A DNA stretch of 64,000 bases from Amycolatopsis palatopharyngis (GCF_003385185.1 NZ_PQHZ01000031.1:1-64000); one strand, 5' to 3'; positions 17,237 to 24,548 are shown, numbered from the stretch's first letter. Notes: a model not told the origin generated them from the sequence alone. Numbers and translations: made by a program.

Positions 17237-18181
17237 ATGGCGACATCACAGAACGGGTGGCCGGTGAACCCGTCGAGGACGTACCGGCAGGTGCCCGGCT
17301 CGACCGTGCACATCACAGTCGCCGACGGTGTGGCTGGAGACGTGCTCATGCACGTGGCCCGGGAGTTCGACCAGCGCGTCGAGGACATCGACTGGCGCTC
17401 GACGCGCGGTGAGTTTGACGACTGGGGCTGGGCGAATAGGCCTATCCGAGGCAGCAACGAGACCTCGAACCACGCTTCGGCGACGGCGATGGATCTTAAC
17501 GCGACCCGGCACCCGCTTGGCGCGCGCGGAACGTTCACGGCCGCGCAGGTGGCCGAGATCCGCAAGATCCTCGCCGAGGTCGACGGGACCGTGCGCTGGG
17601 GCGGGGACTACACCGGCAGAGCCGACGAGATGCATTTCGAGATCAACGCCAGCTACGCCCGTGTTAAGGCGGTCGCGGATGGCCTCACCAGAACGGGTGG
17701 CGGCGGCGCTGCCCCCGGAAGGGACGACGTCATGACACCCGAGCAGGAAAAGCGGATCCTCGCTGCGATCGCAGATGTACCGCGGCGCACGTGGAAGCAC
17801 ATGATCTACAACCACATGCTCAAGCGCAAAGAGTGGGCGCAGACCTCGCTCGGCGCGATTCAGGACCGCACCGTGCGCCAGCAGATCGCTCCCCTGCGCG
17901 CGCTGCTCTCGGGCATGGCCGAGACGCTCAAGCAGTTCGCCGGCGGCCACAAGCTCGACCTCGACGCGATCGAAGCCGCATCCGAGCGTGGCGCCAGCGC
18001 AGCCCTCGACGCCGAGGACCTCATCGACGAGGCCGAACTCGCGGACGAGCTCGCGCCCACGCTGGCCGAGATGCTGCCCCGCATCCCCGACGACCAGATG
18101 GCCCAGCTGGTCGAGCAGATCCCCGAAGCGACCCGGCGCGCGCTCGCCGACGCGCTGACCAAGGAAGGAAGTGCCGCATGA
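17237..18181 (+). CDS. Endolysin, M15-like peptidase
   Basis: A 314-residue cell-wall hydrolase. Residues 1 to about 160 contain the zinc-ligand pattern of M15 (VanY-like) peptidases: SNHASATAMDLN (His79, Asp86) and DEMHFEI (His133). A Gly/Ala linker follows, then about 135 residues with helices and an acidic stretch (DAEDLIDEAELADELAPTLA) that may bind the wall or oligomerise. It would cleave peptidoglycan cross-links at lysis. Its stop overlaps the next start. Confidence 0.87.
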   Translation: MATSQNGWPVNPSRTYRQVPGSTVHITVADGVAGDVLMHVAREFDQRVEDIDWRSTRGEFDDWGWANRPIRGSNETSNHASATAMDLNATRHPLGARGTFTAAQVAEIRKILAEVDGTVRWGGDYTGRADEMHFEINASYARVKAVADGLTRTGGGGAAPGRDDVMTPEQEKRILAAIADVPRRTWKHMIYNHMLKRKEWAQTSLGAIQDRTVRQQIAPLRALLSGMAETLKQFAGGHKLDLDAIEAASERGASAALDAEDLIDEAELADELAPTLAEMLPRIPDDQMAQLVEQIPEATRRALADALTKEGSAA

Positions 18182-18480
18182 TCCAGATCAGCAAGGCATG
18201 GAAGGCGACCGTGGCCGCGATCGGCACGGTAACCACCGCTCTGTCGGCCGTGTTCGCCGACGAGGTGCTTGACGTCGACGAGGCCGGCGGCTTGGTGCCC
18301 ACGCTCGTGCTCGCCGTGGCCACCATCTACGGCGTGTGGAAGGTGCCCAACCGTCCGGACGAGCCGCTCGCCAAGACGCGAGCCAAACTGCTGGCCTCGC
18401 TGGACCAGGCGGCCGAGCTCGGGCGCATCGCCGACGAACAGGCACGCTCGCTGCGACGAACACCGCCGCCTGCCCAGTAG
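18178..18480 (+). CDS. Holin-like membrane protein
   Basis: A 100-residue protein starting at an ATGA overlap with the endolysin stop. It has two hydrophobic segments (about 8-26 and 38-55) and a cytoplasmic, charged C-terminus ending in RRTPPPAQ. Size, topology and position after the lysin are those of actinophage holins, which make the membrane holes that release the lysin. A strong terminator follows. Confidence 0.75.
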   Translation: MIQISKAWKATVAAIGTVTTALSAVFADEVLDVDEAGGLVPTLVLAVATIYGVWKVPNRPDEPLAKTRAKLLASLDQAAELGRIADEQARSLRRTPPPAQ

Positions 18481-18510
18481 ACCGGCCGACCCCAGATCGG
18501 CCGACAGAGA

Positions 18511-18554
18511 GAGCCCCCGCGCGCCCGTCCTCGGACGGTGCTGCGCGGGGGCTC
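18511..18554. terminator. Bidirectional terminator ending the late operon
   Basis: A perfect 12-bp stem (18511-18522 with 18543-18554), with an inner complementary segment, is followed by TTTTGT on the plus strand. It separates the plus-strand lysis genes from the convergent minus-strand operon and could stop both. Confidence 0.88.
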
Positions 18555-18559
18555 TTTTG

Positions 18560-18766
18560 TCATGCCGGATCCGCTCTGTCGGCGCGCTCCTGCAGCGTGC
18601 GCTTGGGCGGCTGCGGCGGGATGAATCCGGCGATCTTCTCTATCGGCACGGGGGTCCGGTCGCGTGTCCACGGTCCGGGGTGCGCTGCCTCGTGGTCCTC
18701 GGCGTCCGGCACGGTGAGCACCTCGACGGTCTCGCCGGTGTCCGTGCGAGTAAGGCGGATACCCAC
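18560..18766 (-). CDS. Small hypothetical protein
   Basis: A 68-residue protein, last gene of the minus-strand operon. I chose the GTG at 18766 because GGGAG lies a few bases upstream; a TTG at 18811 would add 15 residues but has no ribosome site. The sequence GIRLTRTDTGETVEVLTVP followed by a proline-rich segment (PFIPPQPPKR-like) looks genuine. No family was recognised. It ends six bases from the terminator. Confidence 0.55.
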   Translation of the reverse strand: MGIRLTRTDTGETVEVLTVPDAEDHEAAHPGPWTRDRTPVPIEKIAGFIPPQPPKRTLQERADRADPA

Positions 18767-18858
18767 GTTCCACTCCCGTTGAGTCTGGTGGTCGGTCGGG
18801 TTCTTCCCCAACCCGACCGACCATCACGAAACTAGAACATACGTTCGAACAACGCAAG

Positions 18859-19149
18859 CTAGTGCCGTGTCGCACTTAGCTCCTGGCCCGCGCCCGCAGC
18901 GTTCCCGGCCAGCCTCCGGAGTTGCCCATCGAGCATCTGCACGCCCTCGTACGCTCGCCGCAACAACCAGTTGCGCCACCCCTCGCCGTTCGGGTAGTCG
19001 AGGTACCCCCGCCACTCCTCAGCGAGGCCTTCGCGACGCTCCAGCAGATCAGCGACGACCGGATCGGTGGAGTCGAGCGTCGAGACGTCCGGTAGCTCGG
19101 GCAAGTCGTCCCATCGGCCGTACTGGGCAGGCTCCGGAAGATTCCGCAC
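18859..19149 (-). CDS. Small hypothetical protein
   Basis: A 96-residue protein with a GTG start preceded by GAGGGGAAG. The start overlaps the stop of the 32-codon gene upstream by one base. The sequence is acidic and tryptophan-rich (WDDLPELPDVSTLDS; EEWRGYLDYPNGEGWRNWLL) with a helical C-terminus. Longer in-frame extensions towards 19551 read as low-quality translation of the opposite strand and were discarded. No family was recognised. Confidence 0.55.
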   Translation of the reverse strand: MRNLPEPAQYGRWDDLPELPDVSTLDSTDPVVADLLERREGLAEEWRGYLDYPNGEGWRNWLLRRAYEGVQMLDGQLRRLAGNAAGAGQELSATRH

Positions 19150-19247
19150 TACGTGTTCTTCCCCTCGCGTTTCGCTCGACGCTCGATCTCCTCGGCCGCT
19201 TCCTTGTCCTCGGCCTTCTGCAGTTCGTCGTCGGTCGGGTTGGGCAT
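19149..19247 (-). CDS. Tiny highly charged protein (32 residues)
   Basis: An ATG with an excellent GGAGGAGGAC site opens a 32-codon frame beginning MPNPTDDELQKAEDKEAAEE and ending in a basic tail. It is almost entirely helical and charged. Its TAG stop overlaps the GTG start of the next gene by one base, which strongly supports it being translated. Function unknown. Confidence 0.6.
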   Translation of the reverse strand: MPNPTDDELQKAEDKEAAEEIERRAKREGKNT

Positions 19248-19360
19248 AATGTCCTCCTCCTGATGATGACGGCTCCTTGACGCTAGGACCAGGCTCGGGT
19301 GACGAGCATCGGCCAGGCAGGTACACATCAGTGACCCACTGTTGCCCGGCCGCGCGACAG

Positions 19361-20035
19361 TTACCGTCCCTCGCGCTCGAACCGTTCGATCCGGCGCGCC
19401 AGCCGATCGCGATAGCGCTGTGGACTGTGTCGCTCACGGCTCGCCCGCAGCATCGATTCGGGATCCAGCCTGGCCACCAACTGCTCGGCGAACTCCGGAA
19501 ACTGCCGTTCGAAGACGTTGGCAACCTTTTGCTTACTTCGGCGAGCGTCATCGAGGGTGGTCAGCTCCATGCTGGCGTTGCGCTCGTGATTGCAGCCCCA
19601 GTGAGTCATGCGCACGTTGTCCCGGGTGTCTGTGCCGTGGTCTGAGAGTGGCTGGATGTGGTCGATGCTCGGCGCTCGCGGGTCAGGATATCGCCATATC
19701 GGGTCGACCGGGGTCTCGCACAGCCCGCAGATCCAGTCGTCACGCTCGCCGATCTCCTCGACGGTGTATCGATTGCCCTGCTGGTTCTCGGTACTCCGCT
19801 GCTGAATGAGCGGTCCGGCGTCGAGGTTGTACAACTCGCAGAGTTCGAGCAGGCGCGGTAGGGAGATCAGCCGGGTTCCGTATTCCCACGTGGCCAGGGT
19901 GTTCGTGGCGGGCGTGCCCACCAGCTTGGCGACGACGTCCGCGCGTTTCCACCGTCGGAGTTCGCGCGCATGTCGCAGCTTGGCGCCAACCCGCTCAGTC
20001 AGTTGATTAGGGAGTGGCGCGTTGTGGTCCGTCAT
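19361..20035 (-). CDS. XRE helix-turn-helix fused to HNH endonuclease
   Basis: A 224-residue two-domain protein. Residues about 10-70 form an XRE-type HTH (GAKLRHARELRRWKRADVV, then TLATWEYGTRLISLP). Residues about 98-150 form an HNH nuclease with CGLC (about 103-106), SIDHIQPLSDHG (the catalytic His is in DH) and DNVRMTHWGCNHERN. The C-terminus is helical and basic. The start overlaps the DUF2637-like stop (ATGA), so the two are coupled. The domain pairing suggests a sequence-targeted nuclease (inference). Phage HNH packaging nucleases normally lie near terminase on the same strand, unlike this one. Confidence 0.82.
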   Translation of the reverse strand: MTDHNAPLPNQLTERVGAKLRHARELRRWKRADVVAKLVGTPATNTLATWEYGTRLISLPRLLELCELYNLDAGPLIQQRSTENQQGNRYTVEEIGERDDWICGLCETPVDPIWRYPDPRAPSIDHIQPLSDHGTDTRDNVRMTHWGCNHERNASMELTTLDDARRSKQKVANVFERQFPEFAEQLVARLDPESMLRASRERHSPQRYRDRLARRIERFEREGR

Positions 20036-20976
20036 CCGTCATCTCCCACGGCTCGCAGCGATGGTCGCCCGCGTCGGGCCTTGGCGGCTTCCAACAGCGT
20101 GCGAGCCTGGTGGTCGCTCGTCAGCTCGAGCTGGCGGCGGACCGTGCCGCGGCCCACCTGGCGACCGTCGCGTTCGCCAGCCACCAGCATGTCCACCACT
20201 TGGGCCACCAAGCGCTCGTCGCCACCTGGTGACTTCGGCGCCTGGCGCCTGGCGGGCGCGTTGCGCCGGGCGGAGGCCAGCTCGTTGTTGTGCGCCTGGT
20301 GGCTGGCGGCGGGTTCGGTGGCTTGCTCGCCAGGCTGGCGAGTGCCGGGCGCGATGGTGTCCGCCAGGTCCTGGTGGGCGCCAAGTCCAGGCTGCTGGTT
20401 GTCGCCACCCTGGTGGGTGGTGACCTGGTGGGTGACGACTTCCTCCTGATCGGTGGCGGCTGGTGTCGCCTGGTGGTCGGTGATCAGCAGCGCCACCAGG
20501 TGCACCACCGCGCCCAGCACGATGGGCGGCACGGCCGCCAGGGCCACCACCAGCCACCACGCTGGCTGCCCTCCGAAGATCTGCAGCCAATGGTCGAGGG
20601 CGTTGCCAGCCACTGACAGCGCCAGGGTGCCGATCGCCAGGGTCCTGGCGAACCGCCGCGCGGCTTGTGGCGAGCTGGGGGCGAGCCACACCCAGCTGGC
20701 GACCGCGGCCGCGGCGTCGATTGCCACGGGCACCAGCCAGGCGAGCGCGACCGACACCCCGCAGGCGACCGCCAGGTGCTGCAGGCTGGCGAACGACAGC
20801 GCCGCGGCGGATACCGCCACCAGCCCCATGCTCAGCCAGATCACGGGCGGGGTGGCCGGGTTGGTTCGCGTCGCCATGGGGGCATCCAACCCGCCAGGCG
20901 AGTGGCGCCCGCCACCTGGCGGCTTTCGGCGCCGTCGGCCGGCGGCTGGCGGGTTGGTGGGTGGTGGTTCGGACAC
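20032..20976 (-). CDS. DUF2637-like membrane protein with C-terminal wHTH-like domain
   Basis: A 314-residue protein. GTG 20976 is preceded by GAGAGGA. After a proline/arginine-rich N-terminus come about four membrane helices (VIWLSMGLVAVSAAALSFAS; ALAWLVPVAIDAAAAVASWV; WWLVVALAAVPPIVLGAVVH), matching DUF2637 proteins seen on actinomycete plasmids and integrative elements, some of them spread (Spd) proteins. A His/Gln/Thr-rich linker follows. The last 65 residues (RQVGRGTVRRQLELTSDHQA) look like a winged-helix DNA-binding fold. The gene is dense in CTGGTGG repeats. Role in transfer or DNA handling is inferred. Confidence 0.75.
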   Translation of the reverse strand: MSEPPPTNPPAAGRRRRKPPGGGRHSPGGLDAPMATRTNPATPPVIWLSMGLVAVSAAALSFASLQHLAVACGVSVALAWLVPVAIDAAAAVASWVWLAPSSPQAARRFARTLAIGTLALSVAGNALDHWLQIFGGQPAWWLVVALAAVPPIVLGAVVHLVALLITDHQATPAATDQEEVVTHQVTTHQGGDNQQPGLGAHQDLADTIAPGTRQPGEQATEPAASHQAHNNELASARRNAPARRQAPKSPGGDERLVAQVVDMLVAGERDGRQVGRGTVRRQLELTSDHQARTLLEAAKARRGRPSLRAVGDDG

Positions 20977-21089
20977 CAGGTTCCTCTCGGATTCGGGTTG
21001 GATCCGGGCGGGCCGGTGCGCTTCCCTGGGAACGCGCCGGGCCCCGCCCGGTGGACTGCTCGCCAGCCGTCTGCAGCGGCTGGTGTAGA

Positions 21090-21275
21090 TCAATGGTGGT
21101 CGGCGGCCACGCCATCGTCCGTCGAGTAGTTCGCTGAAAGTGCGCCCTGGCGTAGCTGGCCGGCGCGTGCGTAGAGATCACGCAGCCGTTCGCTGAGGTC
21201 GTCTCGCGTGCCTCCGTCGGCGGGCTCCGCGCTGTCGGTGCGCTCACCAGGGTGGTGGTGGCCCATGAGCTTCAT
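21090..21275 (-). CDS. Small hypothetical protein
   Basis: A 61-residue protein starting at ATG 21275 after GGAGAGGAG. It is His/Asp-rich at both ends with a helical middle (DLSERLRDLYARAGQLRQGA). It lies 113 bases upstream of the DUF2637-like gene and downstream of a large inverted repeat. No family was recognised; the ribosome site and operon position support it. Confidence 0.5.
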   Translation of the reverse strand: MKLMGHHHPGERTDSAEPADGGTRDDLSERLRDLYARAGQLRQGALSANYSTDDGVAADHH

Positions 21276-21309
21276 CGGTACGGCTCCTCTCCAGTCAGTG
21301 GGGAAGGGT

Positions 21310-21391
21310 GATCCCCCCGTTCGTCTCGAGCGTCGGGGAGCGACACCAGGCATGGAGCTGGTCTCGTCCGCCCGAGTCGAACGGGGGGATC
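21310..21391. repeat. Inverted repeat in operon gap
   Basis: GATCCCCCCGTTCG (21310-21323) recurs inverted at 21378-21391, a perfect 14-bp match that extends to about 21 bp with a few mismatches; the arms are 54 bases apart. It lies in the 251-bp gap between two minus-strand genes. No T run flanks it, so it is not a standard terminator. It may be a protein-binding or replication/transfer site (inference). Confidence 0.6.
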
Positions 21392-21526
21392 GATGGGACG
21401 GCGCAGGCAGTAGCTATCGCGTCTACGCATGCGAATCCTGGCTGCTCCTTCACTGCCTCACGGGTGATTTCCCCAAAAACCGCGCGAGGCTCATGTTTGA
21501 CGCCATCCCAAGACTTGGCTGTCACA

Positions 21527-21751
21527 TCAGAGCGATGCACCTGGTGCAGCGCTGTCGTCGCGCGCGACGGGTGCGCACTCGGCGCATGTTCCCCGTTTCT
21601 CTCGTTCCCCAGGAGCGAAGTTCACGGGGGAGACGCGGGCGCCGCACGCGGCTCGCCATGCGCGCACGCCGACTTGCCACTCGGAGTGTTTGGGCACCCA
21701 GTGGACGGGGGTGCTCGTGTCCCTGGTGGGGATCTCCGCCATCCAGCTCAT
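21527..21751 (-). CDS. Small Cys-containing protein, possible zinc ribbon
   Basis: A 74-residue protein with ATG 21751 after GGAGCAG, overlapping the upstream gene's stop (ATGA). The layout VHWVPKHSEWQVGVRAWRAA-C and then GTCAEC gives three Cys and several His that could hold a zinc ion. Similar short proteins are common in actinobacterial regulator neighbourhoods; the function is unknown. Confidence 0.6.
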   Translation of the reverse strand: MSWMAEIPTRDTSTPVHWVPKHSEWQVGVRAWRAACGARVSPVNFAPGEREKRGTCAECAPVARDDSAAPGASL

Positions 21752-22032
21752 AGCTGCTGCTCCACGGTTGGCCGCTGCTCGTCCGGGCGGAAGGTCGTGG
21801 TGGATCCGCGGACCTCGACCACGACCGAGCCCTCGATCAGACGTCCCTCCAGCTTCGCGGCGCGGTGGCACAGCTGCCCTCCAACGTTGAGGAGGTCCCG
21901 CCCGAGAGCTTTAAGCGCGGACGCGGGCAGCTGTCCATCGACCATGTTGTGCAGCATGTCGATCGTGATCTTCCCGATCGACCCGTTGAGTCTCGCCAGC
22001 TGCTGCAACAGGAGCTGGTCCTCCTCCATCAT
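21748..22032 (-). CDS. Small hypothetical helical protein
   Basis: A 94-residue protein, mostly helical (LLLQQLARLNGSIGKITIDM; SALKALGRDLLNVGGQLCHR), ending in a beta-like segment with GSVVVEVRGSTTTFRPDEQ. The start overlaps the stop of the upstream gene and its stop overlaps the downstream start, so three genes are coupled. No family was recognised. Confidence 0.6.
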   Translation of the reverse strand: MMEEDQLLLQQLARLNGSIGKITIDMLHNMVDGQLPASALKALGRDLLNVGGQLCHRAAKLEGRLIEGSVVVEVRGSTTTFRPDEQRPTVEQQL

Positions 22033-22487
22033 CGCGAGTCCTTCCCCGGCCGGGCAGGGCGTCGCGCGAGGGAGATAAGCGCGCTCACCCCTGCCCGGCC
22101 TGATGTCCGGCCGCGACGCCTCGGGGATACCGCTGTCGGGCGCGAGGACTGCGGCGACGTCGCGGCCGGTGGTTCGTGGCGATGGAGCAGCTGTTCAAGG
22201 AATCCCGGCGTGCGGAGCTGGCTGCAGTCGACAGGTCGACCGAAGCTCCAGCAGATGCGGCACTGCCGCGCCGGGCCCGTGATCATCGCCGCTGGTTCGA
22301 CGTCGCCGCCGCACAGCGCGATGAAGCACCCGCTCTTGAGGCCCTTCGTGTAGTTCTCGTCGACCACGAGGTGGTTCGTGCGGTCAACGGCTGTCAGTTC
22401 CAGGCACCGGTGGCGTTGACCACTGCTCGAAGGGCGCTGACTGCGCCTGTCTGTCCCCGGTGCGGACTCGATGCGCGCTCTCGTCAT
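22029..22487 (-). CDS. Hypothetical Cys-rich protein, first gene of operon
   Basis: A 152-residue protein, the promoter-proximal gene of the minus-strand operon. The middle (NHLVVDENYTKGLKSGCFIA-L-C, then ARQCRICW) carries four Cys that may bind zinc. The C-terminal third is Arg/Ser/Pro-rich and probably disordered. It is divergent from the XRE-DUF5753 gene across a 129-bp gap that carries TGGCAAA repeats. The start choice is uncertain. Confidence 0.55.
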   Translation of the reverse strand: MTRARIESAPGTDRRSQRPSSSGQRHRCLELTAVDRTNHLVVDENYTKGLKSGCFIALCGGDVEPAAMITGPARQCRICWSFGRPVDCSQLRTPGFLEQLLHRHEPPAATSPQSSRPTAVSPRRRGRTSGRAGVSALISLARRPARPGKDSR

Positions 22488-22544
22488 CGGAGCCTCCCGC
22501 TCGTCGAAAGCTACCTTTGCCGGTTCCCCTCAGGAATTGCCGGT

Positions 22545-22654
22545 TTTGCCAACGTAGCACCAACCTGGCAAATTGGAAGACCCTAGCTCCAATCGATGTG
22601 ATCGGATGGGTGGACAGTGGCTATGCTTCGGTACATGTCTGGCAACCTGGCAAA
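22545..22654. promoter_or_regulatory. Operator-like TGGCAAA repeats in divergent promoter
   Basis: TTTGCCA (22545-22551) and TGGCAAA (22566-22572) form an inverted pair between the divergent genes. TGGCAAA occurs again at 22648-22654 in the start of the XRE gene, preceded by another TGGCAA (22640). They are candidate binding sites for the adjacent XRE regulator (inference from sequence). Confidence 0.45.
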
Positions 22655-23480
22655 AGCGCGGCAGATTGGAGCTGAGCTCAGGAAGCTCCGCGTTGAGGCT
22701 GGCTTCACCGGTACCGACGTCGCGGAGGCCCTCGGCGTACAGCCCTCAACCATCACCCGATGGGAGAAGGGCGAACGCAAACAGCAGCCCGAGGACGTCA
22801 AGCGCTACTTGCTGTTCGTGAAGGCACCAGAGCACATGGTTGCCGAACTCGTCGAGCTGGCCGAGGCTGACGACACGTCACCCTGGCTCGCCGTCGGGCT
22901 GCCAGGGCAGCGGCGCCAGCTCGACGCCTTGCTGAAGGTCGAAGCTACCGCGACGTCCATCACCGCAGTCTCCCCATTGCTCGTGCCAGGACTCCTGCAG
23001 ACCGGCGAGTACGCCCGAGCGATCATGCGGAAGGGGAAGGTGCCCGAACGCGAGTTGCATACCCGAGTCGCCGTGCGGATTGGACGACGCGACGCGATCA
23101 CCCGATCGAAGCCAGCCCACCTCACCGCCCTGATCGGCGAGATGGTGCTGACGCAGAACATCGGCGGCCGCGAGGTGATGCTCGGTCAGCTCCGTAGCCT
23201 GCTCGATGCGGCGAAGATGCCCAACGTCGACTTGCGCATCGTTCCCAACCACACCGGCTGGCATCCGGGCCTGGAAGGTCCCTTCGTCCTGGTCCAACCT
23301 GAAGCCGGAGACCCAGTTGTTCACGCGGAGAACCGGCGCAGCGCGCTGTTCTTCCACGAGTCCGAGGACGTCGCTGCCTATACCGAGGCAGTGGAGGCCG
23401 TCCTCGAAGTAGCGATGCGCCCCGCCGAGTCCGCGGGGCGCATCGAGGAGATCATCGACGGATTGGAGTCGACGAAGTGA
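22617..23480 (+). CDS. XRE-family regulator with DUF5753 domain
   Basis: A 287-residue regulator. Residues about 15-65 are an XRE HTH (GAELRKLRVEAGFTG, then PSTITRWEKGERKQ). Residues about 100-280 are the DUF5753 ligand-binding-like domain (PLLVPGLLQTGEYARAIMRK; RIVPNHTGWHPGLEGPFVL). Start could be GTG 22617, ATG 22623 or ATG 22635; related proteins usually begin near the last. It pairs with the DUF397 gene by a GTGA overlap, the WhiJ-like/Scr1-type layout known from Streptomyces. Confidence 0.88.
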   Translation: MAMLRYMSGNLAKARQIGAELRKLRVEAGFTGTDVAEALGVQPSTITRWEKGERKQQPEDVKRYLLFVKAPEHMVAELVELAEADDTSPWLAVGLPGQRRQLDALLKVEATATSITAVSPLLVPGLLQTGEYARAIMRKGKVPERELHTRVAVRIGRRDAITRSKPAHLTALIGEMVLTQNIGGREVMLGQLRSLLDAAKMPNVDLRIVPNHTGWHPGLEGPFVLVQPEAGDPVVHAENRRSALFFHESEDVAAYTEAVEAVLEVAMRPAESAGRIEEIIDGLESTK

Positions 23481-23671
23481 CCGTACAACGTTTACCGACC
23501 AACTGGCGTAAGTCCAGGGCCAGCAGCACCAACACCGATTGCGTCGAGGTCGCGAACAACCACGCGGTAGCGCTCGTGCGCGACACCAAGAGCCGAAACA
23601 GCGGCATGCTCACAGTGCCGGCGGCCGGCTGGAACGCCTTCCTCGACAACGTGCGCCTTCGCGAGCAGTAA
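23477..23671 (+). CDS. DUF397 protein
   Basis: A 64-residue DUF397 protein, the small partner of the XRE-DUF5753 gene. The family pattern is visible: WRKSRASSTNTDCVEVA near the N-terminus, then VALVRDTKSRNSG and WNAFLDNVR at the end. It overlaps the regulator's stop by four bases and is followed by a terminator. In Streptomyces such pairs affect development and antibiotic output, and the regulator is thought to control its partner. Confidence 0.9.
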   Translation: MTVQRLPTNWRKSRASSTNTDCVEVANNHAVALVRDTKSRNSGMLTVPAAGWNAFLDNVRLREQ

Positions 23672-23691
23672 GCGCGGGCCAACCAAACGCA

Positions 23692-23723
23692 GCGGCCCCC
23701 CACTCGTACGAGTAGGGGGCCGC
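23692..23723. terminator. Bidirectional terminator
   Basis: GCGGCCCCC (23692-23700) pairs with GGGGGCCGC (23715-23723), enclosing the perfect palindrome ACTCGTACGAGT. It sits between the DUF397 gene and the convergent membrane-protein gene. There is no clear T run, as is common in actinobacteria. Confidence 0.8.
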
Positions 23724-23739
23724 CGTTGCGCTCTAGGGC

Positions 23740-24237
23740 TTACGACTTCGTCCAGTCGCAGCCCTGCACCTCACCATCGTGCGCCGTGAGGACCATCGGC
23801 CCGGCGCTGAGGCTGTTGTCGATGATGTCCTGGCTGTCGGCATTGAGCCGAGCCCAGTAGCAGGGGATGCCGTCGCTCGCGCCCTGCGTCTTGTACTTGC
23901 CGGCCTCGATGTCGGTGCCGACCTCGTACACGCCGTCACTGAACTCGGTCAGCGGGCCGGTCTGTACGGGCTCGGGCGGAGCCACGGTGACGGTCTCCGG
24001 GGGAGCGGTGACGGTCTCGGTGACCGGCGAGGGCGCGGCTTCCGACGACGGGGACGCGGTACGAGGGCTCGAGCTTGTTGCCGCACCCGCACCAGTCCCG
24101 ACGACGAAGGCGGCGGCGACGGCGAGGATCCACGGCCACTTCCGGGTCTTCGCTGCCTGGGACGTCTCGGCCACCGCTGGTGGGTGGAATGGGTTCGGGT
24201 TGGGCTGGTGGTACGGGTTCGGGTTGGGGTCGGTCAC
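23740..24237 (-). CDS. Membrane-anchored protein with extracellular C-terminal domain
   Basis: A 165-residue protein with an Asn/Pro-rich cytoplasmic N-terminus (NPNPYHQPNPNPFHPP), one membrane helix (WPWILAVAAAFVVGTGAG) and a Pro/Thr/Glu-rich stalk. A compact C-terminal domain follows, with DGVYEVGTDIEAGKYKTQG and two Cys that could form a disulphide (in IPCYW and GCDW). Proteins of this layout recur in actinobacteria, often next to mobile DNA; no role is known to me. Confidence 0.7.
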   Translation of the reverse strand: MTDPNPNPYHQPNPNPFHPPAVAETSQAAKTRKWPWILAVAAAFVVGTGAGAATSSSPRTASPSSEAAPSPVTETVTAPPETVTVAPPEPVQTGPLTEFSDGVYEVGTDIEAGKYKTQGASDGIPCYWARLNADSQDIIDNSLSAGPMVLTAHDGEVQGCDWTKS

Positions 24238-24291
24238 GAGAGTCGTCCTTTCGGGACGTGATGGATTCGGGGTGGATGGAGTTGCTGGGTG

Positions 24292-24396
24292 TCAGCGTCG
24301 GGTGCCGCGGTCGTCTCCAAACAGCGCGACGATGGTGCAGATGAGGGCTACGGCCAGGGCGAGAAGGATGACGCCGTGCCCGAGGCCGCGGCTCAC
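24292..24396 (-). CDS. Tiny single-helix membrane protein (34 residues)
   Basis: A GTG start overlapping the upstream gene's stop (GTGA) opens a 34-codon frame. It reads as a short basic start, one membrane helix (VILLALAVALICTIVALFG) and a charged DDRGTRR tail. The overlap and clean hydrophobic profile support it as real. Function unknown. Confidence 0.55.
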   Translation of the reverse strand: MSRGLGHGVILLALAVALICTIVALFGDDRGTRR

Positions 24397-24548
24397 CGCC
24401 GCCGCAGCTTTCGCGGCCGGCTGGAGGTGACCTCGGTGAGCCGATCGCGCAGCCTTCGGATCGCGGCGTCGGCCTGGCGGACGAGCTCGTACTCGTCGAC
24501 CGGAGGCCGGTCTGGCGCCTCCGGCAGCCTTCCGGGTCGGCCGGTCAT
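24393..24548 (-). CDS. Small hypothetical helical protein
   Basis: A 51-residue protein starting at ATG 24548, overlapping the upstream stop (ATGA). A proline-rich start is followed by a helix (ELVRQADAAIRRLRDRLTE) and a basic end. It lies between two membrane-protein genes in one operon. An extension to 24752 in the same frame reads as noise. No family was recognised. Confidence 0.5.
   Translation of the reverse strand: MTGRPGRLPEAPDRPPVDEYELVRQADAAIRRLRDRLTEVTSSRPRKLRRR

Noticed and set aside
21295..21540. 81-residue minus-strand frame between two operon genes
   Set aside because: No ribosome site, spans the inverted repeat and lacks coding-like composition; treated as a non-coding gap.
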